Of a stretch of DNA of 64,000 bases, positions 1 to 11,170 are shown in pieces. Position numbers and translations under genes: made by a program. Origin of the DNA: Vesta saturnalis (Eukaryota > Arthropoda > Insecta > Coleoptera > Lampyridae); the NCBI GenBank assembly GCA_036346205.1, contig JARFJB010002143.1, positions 1,869,001 through 1,933,000 on the forward strand, read 5' to 3'. The notes beneath the pieces were generated by a model, which was not told the DNA's origin, made no database searches, and worked only from the letters and a program-made list of their open reading frames with translations. How positions within the stretch are numbered: the stretch's first letter is position 1; each line of letters begins with the position of its first letter.

Positions 1-888
1 TAAATGAATCACACAAGGATGGCAAACAATGGGGCATAAAATTCCCCTCCTAGCTCGTAAATGATACTGTTAGGACTCGAATATGCTTTGTCTGTTAAAT
101 CCTATTAAATTCTTATGAATACCATGAGTCATTCTCGTTTTTTTTTTTTAATTCTCTACCTCAAAGGAATAATCGGAATCCTAATTACGATAGTTAAAAT
201 GTATGTTGTTTTAATAAGGGTCATCTACGACTTTTCAAAAAGAAACTTTTGTTGTGTGCGGTATCGCGTAGTGATTTCAAAAATTTTTTGAGTTTCTAAA
301 TAAACCTGAACAAGATCACACCAGCCTCAATCTTTTAAATCTCTGGACGTAAAATTTTCTTATGACATGGTCAAATTGGCACTATACATTGCGCAGGCTT
401 ATTAAAATATGCAGGTTGACGATTTAACTCACCGATGAAGACCGTGGTTCATAGTAAGTCCTAAAGTATCTGCAGTAAAACTCATTATTCGTAATACATG
501 TCACAGGCGCCACTACGATCGACATTTCTCGCCAAAAAGGTCGTTGGGCGAGAGGTTAAGAATCTTGAGTGATCGTCGAAAATGGGATAATGGCCCTCTC
601 GGTAAAACACTAATTTAATTTCAAATACAACATTCGTATTATTCACTTTAATTTCCAGAAGGTACGTTAAAATCTGTCTAAATAAACCCACTAAGTTTAT
701 TCAAAATAATTCATAAAACAGTCATTAAATAAATTTTGCAAGAAGCATAAAGTTGAAAAAAATATCAGCGCTATCTAATAATATCGTGAAATACAATTAC
801 TAAACTTCTTCCATCACCCTCGTATATTCAGCCGCTTAAGATCATAAGCTCTTTATAAATCAATATTATTTACTAGTGAAGCAACACA
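1..888. other. AT-rich stretch without recognisable features
   Basis: I see no coding region, RNA gene or repeat with a recognisable relative here. Short open frames are no longer than chance allows in AT-rich DNA and their translations resemble nothing I know. Confidence 0.5.
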
Positions 889-1675
889 ATGTATGTCAGC
901 TGAGAGCTGACATACGTATTAAAATCAATGATGTTTAGTACTGCCGACATAACTTGAAATATGATTGAATCACCAAATAAAACATTAAAAATATGTTTGA
1001 ACAATTCATAACGTAGCACAAATAATTTGGTATACCACACGTCCAGAAACGATAATTTTGTGAGTAGTTACAGTTATTCATGCTCGCAAAACTATCGTTC
1101 CTGGCCTAGTGATACCAATTACGTATTACTACGATTATTTCTTTAGATGCCAACTTTCGTGGGTTTTAATGTGGGACAAGCTCGTTGATGAATCAATAAT
1201 CTTTATCTGTGGAACAACAAGATAAGCTAACAGGTGTGATACGTATTAAAGTTGTTCGGCACGCCAACATAGCTTAAAATATTATTGAATTATCAACCAA
1301 ACTTCAAAAATATTTTTAATCAACTCATAACGTCAGCACATATAATTTGGTGTACTACACGTCCAGAAACGATAATTTTGTATTTTCCGTTGCTCATACT
1401 GGCAAAACTATCGTTTCTGGTCTAGTGATACAAACTACCTATTAGTATGTGATACTTTTAGATGACAACCTTCCTGGGTTGTAATGTGAGGCAAGTTCGT
1501 TGTGAATCGATTGTCTTTGCTTGTGAAGCAAAGTCGTTTGACACGTCGATGTTCAGTACTGCCAGTACTACAACATATTTGCAAATGTATTTTTGATCTA
1601 TTAATAACCGTCTGCACAAAATATTTGGTGTATCTCACGTCAAGAAATGATAACTTTGCGAATATTCGAAGTTAT
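889..1675. repeat. Tandem repeat array, ~280-320 bp unit, about 2.5 copies, with internal hairpin
   Basis: The anchor GTCCAGAAACGATAATTTTG starts at 1041 and 1361, and a decayed version starts near 1639, giving spacings of 320 and 278 bp. Other shared blocks are the CATAACGT..GCACA block just before each anchor and the CTGGGTT/GTGGGTT..AATGTG block after it. Inside copies 1 and 2 the anchor is followed by its own imperfect reverse complement (GCAAAACTATCGTTCCTGG and CAAAACTATCGTTTCTGG), so each unit can fold into a stem of about 19 bp. No protein-coding potential is visible. It could be a satellite or a tandemly repeated non-autonomous transposon end. Confidence 0.75.
891..915. repeat. Perfect 11-bp inverted repeat with 3-nt loop
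   Basis: GTATGTCAGCT and its exact reverse complement AGCTGACATAC are separated by GAG. The structure lies at the left edge of the ~300 bp tandem repeat array that follows, so it may be a terminal or subterminal hairpin of that unit. Confidence 0.85.
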
Positions 1676-2339
1676 AATCTGACTTTACTGCTAGAAAAAT
1701 TTGGCATGTCTTTATAAATTTTCATTATAAATATTAATAAATATTAATACACTTTTATAATTTTTTTACAAATTTGAACGTCTCGATAACAATTACAGTT
1801 ATATTCTTCAGTAAATGATACTAATCTTTGAAAATTATTTTCAATGCCTAATAAACATGTAAAATCCGAAAACATAAATATAAGCCAACTACAACAGTTA
1901 AGAAACGTATATGAAAAAGCTAACTACGGAATATATTTTTATTATACTAAAGATTAACTAGATCTTTAATAGATTAAGTATTATTAAAGCAGTCTTTGAA
2001 AATGAAAAACCAAAACACCCTTTAACGGACGAAGGCTAACAATGAAAAATGTCACGATAAAAAAACAAATTTAATAAAATTTAATCAAATTATCATGTAA
2101 GTTCAAACTTGTGAAAAACTTTAATTTGAATTCACAACTAAAAACTTATACGAATTAAATACCTAGTTAAATCACAAATCTAACAAAGGAATAATATTCC
2201 GTTAAGATTTAAGGACGGTAATCGTTATCTTAATTTCAACTATGTATGTTAACCGACACACCATTCCTTGCGTTGTATAGGCAAAACAATCCCTGCCTCT
2301 TAATTTATTTTTCATTCACAATATTTCTTCATGCTTTTC
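1676..2339. other. Intergenic, nothing recognised
   Basis: AT-rich sequence without a supported ORF or repeat. The LINE fragment that follows begins near 2340. Confidence 0.5.
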
Positions 2340-4560
2340 TATATCCTCATACATCCCTAGATTCCGCAAGATTCATACATTGTCTCTGACATGTCCTTTT
2401 ATTTTTAAAACTCCTTCTTTCCTTCTTTCTTTTATCACATTCAGCCAAGTTTTACGCGGGCTACCAGGCCCGGCCTTAACTCTAACCTCACCCACATATA
2501 TTTGCTTCGTTAATCTTGCGTTGTTCATTTCCTCAATCCGACCAAACTCCGTCATTATACACTCATTCTTAATCTTATCACTCCCGTTTTACCACATGCG
2601 CTTATCACGGAATTTATTTTTCTTTCGTGCTTTTTTTTGACATACCCATGTCTCACGTCCATACAGTACTGACGGGACACGTACGCAATTACAGATTGCT
2701 CGTTTCGCAGCTAGGCTCATGCTTTCGTTTCTCATTATCGTCCACATACTTCCAATTACTTTCCTTCCAGAATTGACCTTTCGTCCAATCTCGCCATCCA
2801 TTGTACCTTCTGCAGTTAACGTTCTACCCTGATATACCAACTCGTCCACTTGCCCCACAATTTCATCGTGCAGAGTAAATACTCTACTCTCCTTTCCACC
2901 TTCCCGATTGAACACCACAATCTTAGTTTTGTTCACGTTTACCTTTAGGTCCATGCTCTCACAGACTGTATCAAACTGCCTCAGAGCATTTTGTAGCTCC
3001 AAATAGTTTACCAGGTACACTGAGCAAACTTATTCCTCTGTAGTTCCCGCAATCACTCTTGTTCCCTTACCCTTAAGGCATACATTGAATAATTCACACA
3101 ATCTTCGTGTAAACTTTGCACCTCGATACTTTAGCATTTCACCAGTGATTTCATCTGCGCCTGCACCTTTACCGTTTTTCAACCTTCCTACCGTTTTTTC
3201 TATCTCATTTATCTCAATATCCTTCTCAGTTTCGTTCACCATTCCTTCTACATTCTTATTATTCTTATTATTCTTCAGTCTTGCTTTCCTCACTATTGTA
3301 TAGCTTTACGAAATATTCTTGTCAGCATTTCCTCACTTCTTAATTGTCCCATACTATTTCGTTGCTCGTATTCATCACTCCTGCAGCGTTCTGTTTTGGG
3401 CCACGTTTTGTATTTTTGACAAATTTCCAGAAGAGTTTGGTTGTTTCCCTCAAAATCATTCTGCATTTTCTCATAGAATCGCTTTTTCTCAGTCTCATTT
3501 TTTCCAGCAATCATTGCCATGTACGCATCTCTTTTCTTACATACTGCCTTTTTTATCGATTCATTCCACCAAGCACATTTTTTCTGTCTACCTACAGTCG
3601 CTCTTCTACATATTCGCACGGCACAATCGACAACACAGTTTTTCAAGCTTATCCATGCACTTTCAACGTCAGTGTATTTTATTTGTTCATTCCACACTGT
3701 TTCATTCACATTCACTCTTTGCTCACAGCATCTGCGTATTTCATTCTCGCACCATTATCTACCAGTTTGCCTACCCTAATTCTTGACGTTCGCACTACGC
3801 TTGCTTTCCTTCTCCAGGCCCACTTTTGCCCTAAACACACTCTCGATACAACCATAAAGTGGTCCGATCCACACTCCGATCCGCGCAATGCTTTTGTGTC
3901 TTTCACCAGGTTTTTAAGTCGGTTATCATACAATATCAAGTCAATCATCATTTTAGATTCACCTCTTTGCTATGTATACATATGCAAATTTTTATGTTTC
4001 AACCAGGTATTAGATATAAACAGGCTTTTCTCCACACAGATGTTCACCAGGCGTTCAGCATTCTCATTGATCCTTTGGTCTCCGAACTTTCCTAGAACGC
4101 GTTCAGTATGAAATCTCTATATACCCACCCATCCGTTCATATCTCCCACCATCATTACTCTTTAATTGGCTTACATAACTTCAACCCGTTATCTACATCA
4201 TTCGAGAAGTTTTCACACTCTTGGTCCCTTTCTCCATTCACCGGTGCATAGCATCCAATAAGACGAATTCTTCGAAACTCCACCTTCACTCTAACTCACA
4301 TTACCCGGGGAGATACCAATTGGTACTGTTTAACACATATTTTCGTTCTTTCACTTACGATCACCCCAACTCCTTTTGCGCCATGCACTTCAGTCTCAAC
4401 TCCTGACTCCACAGCATCCTTTCCTTTGCGTTTTGTCACCAATCACATAGAATATCGAGCTGCCTTTCATTAATTACATTCGCAATTTCAAATTCTTTAA
4501 CATGCATACCTCCAACATTCCACGTACCGACTGACCATTCATTCCATGCACAGTCGTCGA
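2340..4560 (-). mobile_element. Decayed RTE-like non-LTR retrotransposon (LINE), minus strand
   Basis: The reading order on the minus strand runs from the endonuclease start near 4545 through the endonuclease end (~3712-3951), a linker (~3293-3715), RT N-terminal motifs (~3030-3293), the RT C-terminal region (~2589-3020) and a short tail (~2373-2555). This is the normal order of a single-ORF LINE with an APE-type endonuclease. The clade is called RTE-like because of the SECGSDHFMV endonuclease motif, the LKNGKGAGADEITGEMLK block and the tail that resembles the family's GSPRKTWLN-type ending. The 5' end before the endonuclease and a poly(A) or short-repeat 3' tail were not clearly seen. Clade assignment is from memory of family motifs; another RT clade is possible. 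Confidence 0.8.
2373..4545 (-). pseudogene. LINE ORF2 remnant: APE endonuclease plus reverse transcriptase, RT core deleted
   Basis: The protein would nick target DNA and prime reverse transcription of the element RNA. Translating the minus strand from about 4545 gives an endonuclease start (SVGTWNVGGM, then INERQLDILC). The C-terminal endonuclease motif GSECGSDHFMVV lies around 3860. RT motifs begin with KNGKGAGADEITGEMLK (~3165) and GNYRGISLLSVPGK (~3030). Immediately after this, near 3005-3015, the frame jumps to ELQNALRQFDTVCESMDLKV, which in intact relatives lies just downstream of the YADD box. The segment with RT motifs A to C is therefore missing. Several frameshifts and stops also break the frame. 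The RPSVLYGRETW-like block and the tail are present. The copy cannot be catalytically active. Confidence 0.8.
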
Positions 4561-4618
4561 CAGCAGGGCCTGTCTGTCTATATGTTAAAGGAATGGTATT
4601 CTAATTGTGTGGTCCATG

Positions 4619-5155
4619 AGTGTTCCTTATTATTTTGGTGGCATGTTTCCCAAAATATATGTTGATACACGAATTTTGTTATTGACGCGGAAAAGTGGAT
4701 TCCCTCGAAATGAAACGTTAATTTCTATAATCTATAAGTATTTAACTGAATTTCGTTAGAATCGCGGCGAAACAGATTGCCTTGATGACCAACAGGTAAA
4801 TTCTGTGATCTAAAAAGCTAAATTTTGCGCCCCATCGGTGTTTGGCCAAAATCCAAATTCTAGGTTCTATGCGTGTTGGTTATCATTTGGTTTACATGTT
4901 GCCCAAACTCTACTTGATACACCAATTTCGCCATGGACGGGGAATATCGATTGCCCTAATGACCAACTGGTAAATTCTGTGACTCATGTGTTTTCACCAG
5001 AATTTGGGCCGAATGTTGCACAAAATCTAGACGTACTCACTAATTTAGTTTGGGTCTCAGCAAAATAGATTGCCGCAATGACAAATAGCTAAATTCAGTG
5101 ATCCGTGTGTATTGGACAGAATTTAAGTCAAATATTGCTCCAAATAAAGTTTTGG
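4619..5155. repeat. Degenerate tandem repeat, ~119 bp period, about four copies
   Basis: The anchor ATGTTGCCCAAA (with variants) occurs at about 4643, 4895, 5013 and 5133. A second anchor, GATTGCC..ATGACCAAC..GGTAAATTCTGTGA, occurs at about 4775, 4949 and 5068. The last three units are spaced 118-120 bp apart; the first spacing (252) fits two units plus a small indel. Copies are clearly diverged. An ORF at 4838-5068 simply reads through the array and is not taken as a gene. Confidence 0.7.
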
Positions 5156-5405
5156 GCGATCAAAATGATGACCAACTCCAATAAACCATAAAATTTTATT
5201 TTTGTTCATGAAGACAATGAGTTTACTAGTTTTTCTAACGAAATTTGTGAATAAATAAAGGGAAACGAACATAGTTTTTTCAATTTATCATCACAAATAA
5301 TTAGAAAATTTAATTTTAGCCCTTTAAAACGACTTGGTTTCTGTTTATATGTATTTTGGATATTATAGAGGTTAATTATGAAGGTTTTTTTTGGGCTAAT
5401 ATACT

Positions 5406-5467
5406 AAAGTGCGACAAGGGTATAAACAGTTTGAACAAAGTGCGACAAAGGTATAAACAGTTTGAAC
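5406..5467. repeat. 31-bp direct tandem duplication
   Basis: Two adjacent 31-bp copies (5406-5436 and 5437-5467) differ at one base. The core is GTATAAACAGTTTGAAC. Confidence 0.9.
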
Positions 5468-6127
5468 TAAATCCCTAACTCCAGTTTATTACGAAATCTT
5501 CACACTTTACGAAAGTCTCATAACTTTTGATATGGACCCCAGTGTTCAAGGCTAGGCCAAATCGGTCAACGCTATTCTGTGATTTATTTGCTCATAATCT
5601 ACTCGGATGGACAAACGAAAATTACAATTTCAATGGGCACCACGAGCTAAAACTTCCGCTATCGAGTTATTACAAACCGTACATTCTCAACAGATTCTAG
5701 AATCCATTCTAATCTAAAAATGTTCTAATTTTGTTATGTTAATGTATAATTCCTTTTACACCATACATTTTTATTGCATCTCATTAAGTAAAATATATTA
5801 CTAAAGCACCATGCATTTTGCAACCTAGGTCAAAATGTAAGAACGTCCTCTTAGTGAACCGGTACTTTCAGCTCTGCGGGAGAAGAATTAATCCTACTTG
5901 CTTTACCCTTATTTGTAATAAGTAGGTATAATGTTGTTTTATGTGACTATTGCTCTAACAGCTGCTCCTGCGAAAGGCTGACTATAGCCGTTATTAGTAG
6001 ATTTATCATAATGGTTAAAGTAAGTAATTGGAAAAATTTTGGCGATTTATAATTCATTGCTGTTGAACAACCAAGAGAAAGAGTAGGATAAGTTAGTTAG
6101 TTATGAAAATAACCTCATGTTACTGCA
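5468..6127. other. Intergenic, nothing recognised
   Basis: No supported coding region or repeat family recognised between the 31-bp duplication and the first large tandem unit. Confidence 0.4.
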
Positions 6128-7079
6128 TGAAATAAAAAACTATTCTATTACAAAATGTTCATCAGCAAACCTCTGTCTGCATAATTTTTGCCACATGGTA
6201 TGCGTTGAAATGTTCCAGACAAGTTGGAATAGATGAAGGGAATGGGCTTCAATTACCGACAATTCCAGGTGAATGCCCGTACAGGCTTTAAAACTACGAC
6301 TCCACAACAAACTCTCTTTAAAAATTCTAGTTAAATGGACGCTCTTTTGAAGTTTTACTTTTATGCTTTGCTGAATCTGGACCACATTCCTGGGCTATTG
6401 CACCAGTGAATCAAGGCATTTAACCTGTCACAAACATCGATTTTTCTTAGCTTAAATTTTATACAAGCTCTAATGAATACCGTAATGAATATTGTGTTTT
6501 TGGAAATAGTATTACTATTTTCTTCGGCAAATGATATTTTTTGAAAATTTTTTAAGATGTCATATAAACATATGAGTCAAACTATCGATAATACAGTGCT
6601 ATTCGAGCTATAAAAACGCAGAAAAATGAAAATGATTGAAGATAAGTATATGACATGGTATACCCAATTTACTAGAAACTTCGGGAAGGAGCAAGAAATG
6701 ACATAAAACTAGTAGGTTTCCATTTAAAAATCAAAAGTGTGACGTAGTCTTCTTTATGAATCACCCTTTATAATGGAGTTTTAGTGGACAAGATGTCCCC
6801 TTAGAAATTGAAGTTGACGTGTTCGAGTGTTTTTTTTTAATTTACCAGGAGAGTCATAAAGAGGAATGCGACCTCGTTAGGTCATCCTGTATACTACAGA
6901 AGCTAATAATGGATTTGGGGCATCTTTATGTGATATTAAACGTTTTTGTAGGTTGAAATGTAGTTCTAACTCCATGGTTAATTAATATTTTTTAAATTTT
7001 ATCCGAAACATTAGTTATCAAGAAAACGAAAAGCTCTAACAACATGGCTACGTGTAACATGTTTAGTTACATTTTATAT

Positions 7080-7460
7080 TTATTTAATGGAATAGCCATT
7101 AGCTTGTAGTGATATTTTGAAATGATCAAATTCATTTTCTAAAACTTCTCGATCACAAATTCGTTTAGCTCCATCCACTATGGCTTTGATTACGCTGTTT
7201 TTTTTTACGTAGATGATGGTTTCATAGTTTACGAAGATATCTTTCTGCGTGTGTCGGTTTTTGGTAAACTCTAGCAAACAAAGATGAATTGATTGTTTTA
7301 GAAATTAATATATCTGGATGAATAAATACCCTATATAAAATCTAAAACCTGATTTAGTGCTTCTTCTCCATGTCTAAAACTATCATCAACACATCTATAC
7401 CAAATTAAAAGTTTTTAGGTGCATTTTGTGGAGATAACATTACAAACTTTAGCTACTAAT
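7080..7460 (-). pseudogene. Penelope-like element RT remnant, copy 1
   Basis: The minus-strand frame at 7080-7277 reads TKNRHTQKDIFVNYE, then a VIKAIVDGAKRICD block and LENEFDHFKISLQANGYSI. This is the conserved region that follows the RT in Penelope-like elements, usually RKxTHTDRYLNY, SVVKTLVDRAKxIC and LxHLKxALQxNGY. Upstream on the minus strand, the short motif VAKVCNVISTKCT at about 7415-7455 matches the RT stretch that follows MGSPL. The rest of the RT core is replaced by a Tigger fragment. Stops and frameshifts rule out function. Confidence 0.75.
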
Positions 7461-7462
7461 GT

Positions 7463-8040
7463 TGTTGCTGGTTCATTAAAGGTTTTTGCGGCTAATTGCC
7501 AGGCCATTCTTTTCTCCTTTACGGTATTTATACCGTCCTGCATAGCTCGTGCTTTCCATTCTTGTCTATTTTTCTTGGGCAATTCCTTATTATGAGACAT
7601 ATCTGCAAAAAGTGTCTAAAATTAGTCAGCGTTAATATATTGTACTAGTCCCTATGATGGCACACGTACGCCATCCTAGGAATTCATTACGTATGCCATC
7701 ATAGGAATAGGACATTGTTTTAGTTACATCGCAACTAAATGATTACACAGGAATCTAACCTCAAAATAAAGTCAACAATGTACGCACTACATCCAATGCT
7801 TATAAACACAGAAGTATCTCACATTTCTCTGATATAAAACTTATCAAATTTTAAAATTTAAGTTTGTCTTATGTTACTTGCGTACTCACCCATACCTTGT
7901 TTTAATTGTCAACTAAACAGAGTACAATCGCATCAGTTCAGCTTCAACCACAACTGCAAACTGACCCATGCGCACCACTCATTTAACTGTCGTTTGTCAC
8001 AGTAAACTGAGGCACTATGCCATCATAGGCGACTTTCCCC
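7463..8040 (-). mobile_element. Truncated Tigger/pogo element (5' end and N-terminal transposase exon)
   Basis: The minus-strand frame beginning at 7600 reads MSHNKELPKKNRQEW, then MQDGINTVKEKRMAWQLAAK and TFNEPATTL. This resembles the N-terminal psq-type helix-turn-helix that binds transposon ends in Tigger/pogo transposases. The outer end at 8040 starts (minus strand) GGGGAAAGTCGCCTATGATG and abuts TA at 8041-8042, as expected for TA-targeting elements. The motif CCTATGATGGC (or complement) occurs at about 7651, 7695 and 8019, with a decayed copy at 7671, as subterminal repeats. At 7460 the frame passes directly into Penelope RT, so the rest of the Tigger and about 500 bp of flanking Penelope DNA were lost together. 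Confidence 0.7.
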
Positions 8041-9484
8041 TACTGTAGTAGACTTACATTTATGTTTTCAATTTTTATATATTTATTTGATATGTTAAAT
8101 CATTTTCATTTATCATTTAGTGAAGAAGATAACTGTACTTGTTATTTAAATGCTTAAACTTGTAAAGATACAAGATTTCATGCCCAAAAGCTGAGTATCT
8201 TAGTGGTTGACACAGATCACGTTTTTGTTAGACCTATGTTGGTATATTTTAATCCTTTGATTAGTAAATGTACGTGTCATACATCATTGTAGCGTCCAGC
8301 TAGTCGAAACACCATATGACAAGTCTTATGTTTTGTCTAAGATTTGATAAATTATGCTATAAATTTATTCTTTTCGATCCTCAGCAATCTTAAACTGCTT
8401 TCATCATTGCACATCACTTTTGATGAGAGAAGTATGACGAGTTGGGTAGTTATGAAAAGGGCTTCATGTTACGATGCTGAGTTTTGCTTAAAGACTTTCG
8501 GTACACTTGCTTTCATACAGAAGAGAGAATGACATTCATGGAATAAGAAACTACTCTATTGTAAAATGTTGATCAACAAACCTCTGTTTGCATAATTTTG
8601 GCCACATGGTATGCGTTGAAATGTTCCAGACAAGTTGGAATAGATGAAGGGAATGGGTTTCAATTACCGACAATTCCAGGTGAATGCCCGTACAGGCTTT
8701 AAAACCACGATTCCACAACAAACTCTCTTTAAAAATTCTAATTAAATGGACGCTCTTTTTGAAGTTTTACTTTTATGCTTTGCTGAATCTGGACCACATT
8801 CCTGGCCTACTGCACCAGTGAATCAATGCATTTAACCTGTCACAAACATCAACTTTTATTAGCTTAAATTTTATACAAGCTCTTCAGCTTGTAATGAATA
8901 CCGTAATGAATATTGGGTTTTTGGAAATAGTAATACTATTTTCTTCGGCAAATTATATTTTTTGAAAATTTTTTAAGATGTCATATGAACATATGAGTCA
9001 ACCTATCGATAATTCAGTGCTATTCGAGCTATAAAAACGCAGAAAAATGAAAATGATTGAAGATAAGTATATGACATGGTATACCCAATTTACTACAAAC
9101 TTCGGGAAGGAGCAAGAAATGACATAAAACAAGTAGGTTTCCATTTAAAAATCAAACGCGTGACGTAGTCTTCTTTATGAATCACCCTTCATAGTGGAGT
9201 TTTAGTGAACAAGATGTGCTCTTAGAAATCAAAGTTGACGTGTTCGAGTGTTTTTTCTAAATCTACCAGGAGAGTGATGAAGAGGAATGCGACCTCGTTA
9301 CGTCACCCTGTATACACCAGAAGCTAATAATGGATTTGGGGCATCTTTCTGTGATATTATTGTAGGTTGAAATGTAGTTCTAACTCCATGGTTAATTAAT
9401 ATTTTTTAAATTTTATCCGAAACATTAGTTATCAAGAAAAGAAAAGCTGTAAAAACATTAAGGCTACGTGTAACAGGTTTAATT

Positions 9485-10215
9485 ACATTTTTTATTTCTT
9501 TAATGGAATAACCATTCGCTTGTATTTGATATTTTGAAATGATCAAATTCATTTTCTAAACATTCTCGATCACAAATTCGTTTATCTCCATCCACTATGG
9601 CTTTGATTACGCTGTTTTTTTTTACGTAGATGATGGTTTCATAGTTTACGAAGATATCTTTCTGTGTGTCGGTTTTTGGTAAACTCTAACATACAAAGAT
9701 GAATTGATTGTTTTAGAAATTAATATATCTGGATGAATAAATACCCTATATAAAATCTAAAACCTGATTTAGTGCTTCTTCTCCATGTCTAAAACTATCA
9801 TCAACACATCTATACCAAATTAAAAGTTTTTAGGTGCATTTTGTAGAGATAACGTTACAAACTTTAGCTACTACTGGATTAAGAGGGCTTCCCATAGCTA
9901 CACGGTCAAGTTGTTCATAAAATGTATCATTCCTCTAAAAATAGGTAGTGTTAAGGCAGTTCTGAAGCAGAATTGTTATATTATTCGGAAAAACGTGATA
10001 AATATATTCAATGGTTTCTTGCAATTTTTCAATGAAATGTGCAGAATTTTTGATATGATGAGGTGTTTTTCCTATAGGAGGTTGTTATAAAAGGTAAGAT
10101 GTTTCGCAAGGTTATCCGTAGAAGATACATTGGGTCTTAGGGAACATTAGGTTTTAAAATCTTTAGTAAACCATACAGTTTTGGTAGAAGAGGAACAAAA
10201 TATATTTTAATAAGT
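9485..10215 (-). pseudogene. Penelope-like element RT remnant, copy 2 (more complete)
   Basis: On the minus strand from about 10215 the translation gives PKLYGLLKILKPNVP, a close match to the PLE motif PKLYGLPKIHKP. It continues with NLAKHL, GKTPHHIKNSAHFIEKLQE (across stops), FYEQLDRVAMGSPLNPVVA (~9880-9925) and WYRCVDDSF (~9810), which corresponds to the RT motif C (DD). Near 9500 the post-RT region with NGYSI recurs. RT motif A, normally between the HFIEKL block and the FYEQ block, is not seen. Frameshifts and stops are frequent. The order and motifs are diagnostic for Penelope-like RT; the GIY-YIG domain is not present here. Confidence 0.8.
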
Positions 10216-11170
10216 TTTTTAGTTTTCGAAAGGAACTTCTTTGTACGATCTTGTGGCAATTCACGGTATGTCCGTTAGAGGGTGTCCTGATTTGTCATTT
10301 TCAAGGCGGTATAATAATAATTAGTCTATTACAGATCTAGCTAAACTTTACTTTTTTCATACACGTTTCCTAAGTACTGTAGTAGACTTACATTAATGTT
10401 TTCAGTTGTTATATATTTATTTGATATGTTAAATCATTTTCATTTATCATTTAGTGAAGAAGATAACTTTACTGTTTAAACTTGTAAAAATACACGATTT
10501 CATGCCCAAACGCTGAGTATCTTAATGGTTGACACACATCACGTTTTTGTTAGACCTATGTTGGTATATTTTTATCCTTTGACTTGTAAATGTACGTGTC
10601 ATACATCATTGTAGCGTCCAGCTAGTCGAAACACCATATGACAAGTCTTATGTTTTGTCTAAGATTGATAAATTATGCTATAAATTTATTCTTTCCGATC
10701 CTCAGCAATCTTAAACTGCTGAAACGACCTTCATCATTGCACATCACTTTTGGTGAGAGAAGTATGACGAGTTAGGTAGTTATGAAAATGGCTTCATGTT
10801 ACGATGCTGAGTTTTTCTTCAAGACTGTCGGTACACTTGCTTTCATACAGAAGAGAGAATGACATTCATGGAATAAGAAACTACTCTATTATAAAATGTT
10901 GATCAACAAACCTCTGTCTGCACAATTTTGGCCACATTGTGGGCCTTGAAATGTTCAAGAAGATGTATTCCACATGAATACTTGTACAGGCTTTAAAACT
11001 GCGACTCCATAACAAACTCTCATTAAAAATTCTAGTTAAATGGACACTCTTTTTGATGTTTTACTTTTATGCTTTGCTGAATCTGGTCTACATTCCTGAC
11101 CTATTGCACTACTGAATCAAGCCATTTACTCAACCTGTAACAAATATCAACTTTTATTAGCCTAATTTTT

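Larger units (their letters stand above)
6128..11170. repeat. Large head-to-tail tandem repeat, ~2.3-2.4 kb unit (two full copies, one partial)
   Basis: Copy 1 runs from about 6128 to 8545, copy 2 from about 8546 to 10870 and partial copy 3 from about 10871 to 11170. All start with a near-identical block containing AAACCTCTGTCTGCA and then the CACATGGTATGCGTTGAAATG block (copies 1 and 2), with further long identical stretches. Copies 1 and 2 share a Penelope-like RT remnant. They differ in one place: copy 1 has about 580 bp of Tigger-like sequence where copy 2 has about 500 bp of Penelope sequence (9876-10376). Tandem arrangement is common for Penelope-like elements, so this may be a natural PLE array or a later segmental duplication. 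Confidence 0.85.

Noticed and set aside
3319..4111. Plus-strand ORFs of up to 255 codons opposite the first LINE
   Set aside because: They mirror the minus-strand LINE frames; the translation is Phe/Ser/His-rich without domain motifs, while the minus strand gives clear endonuclease and RT blocks.
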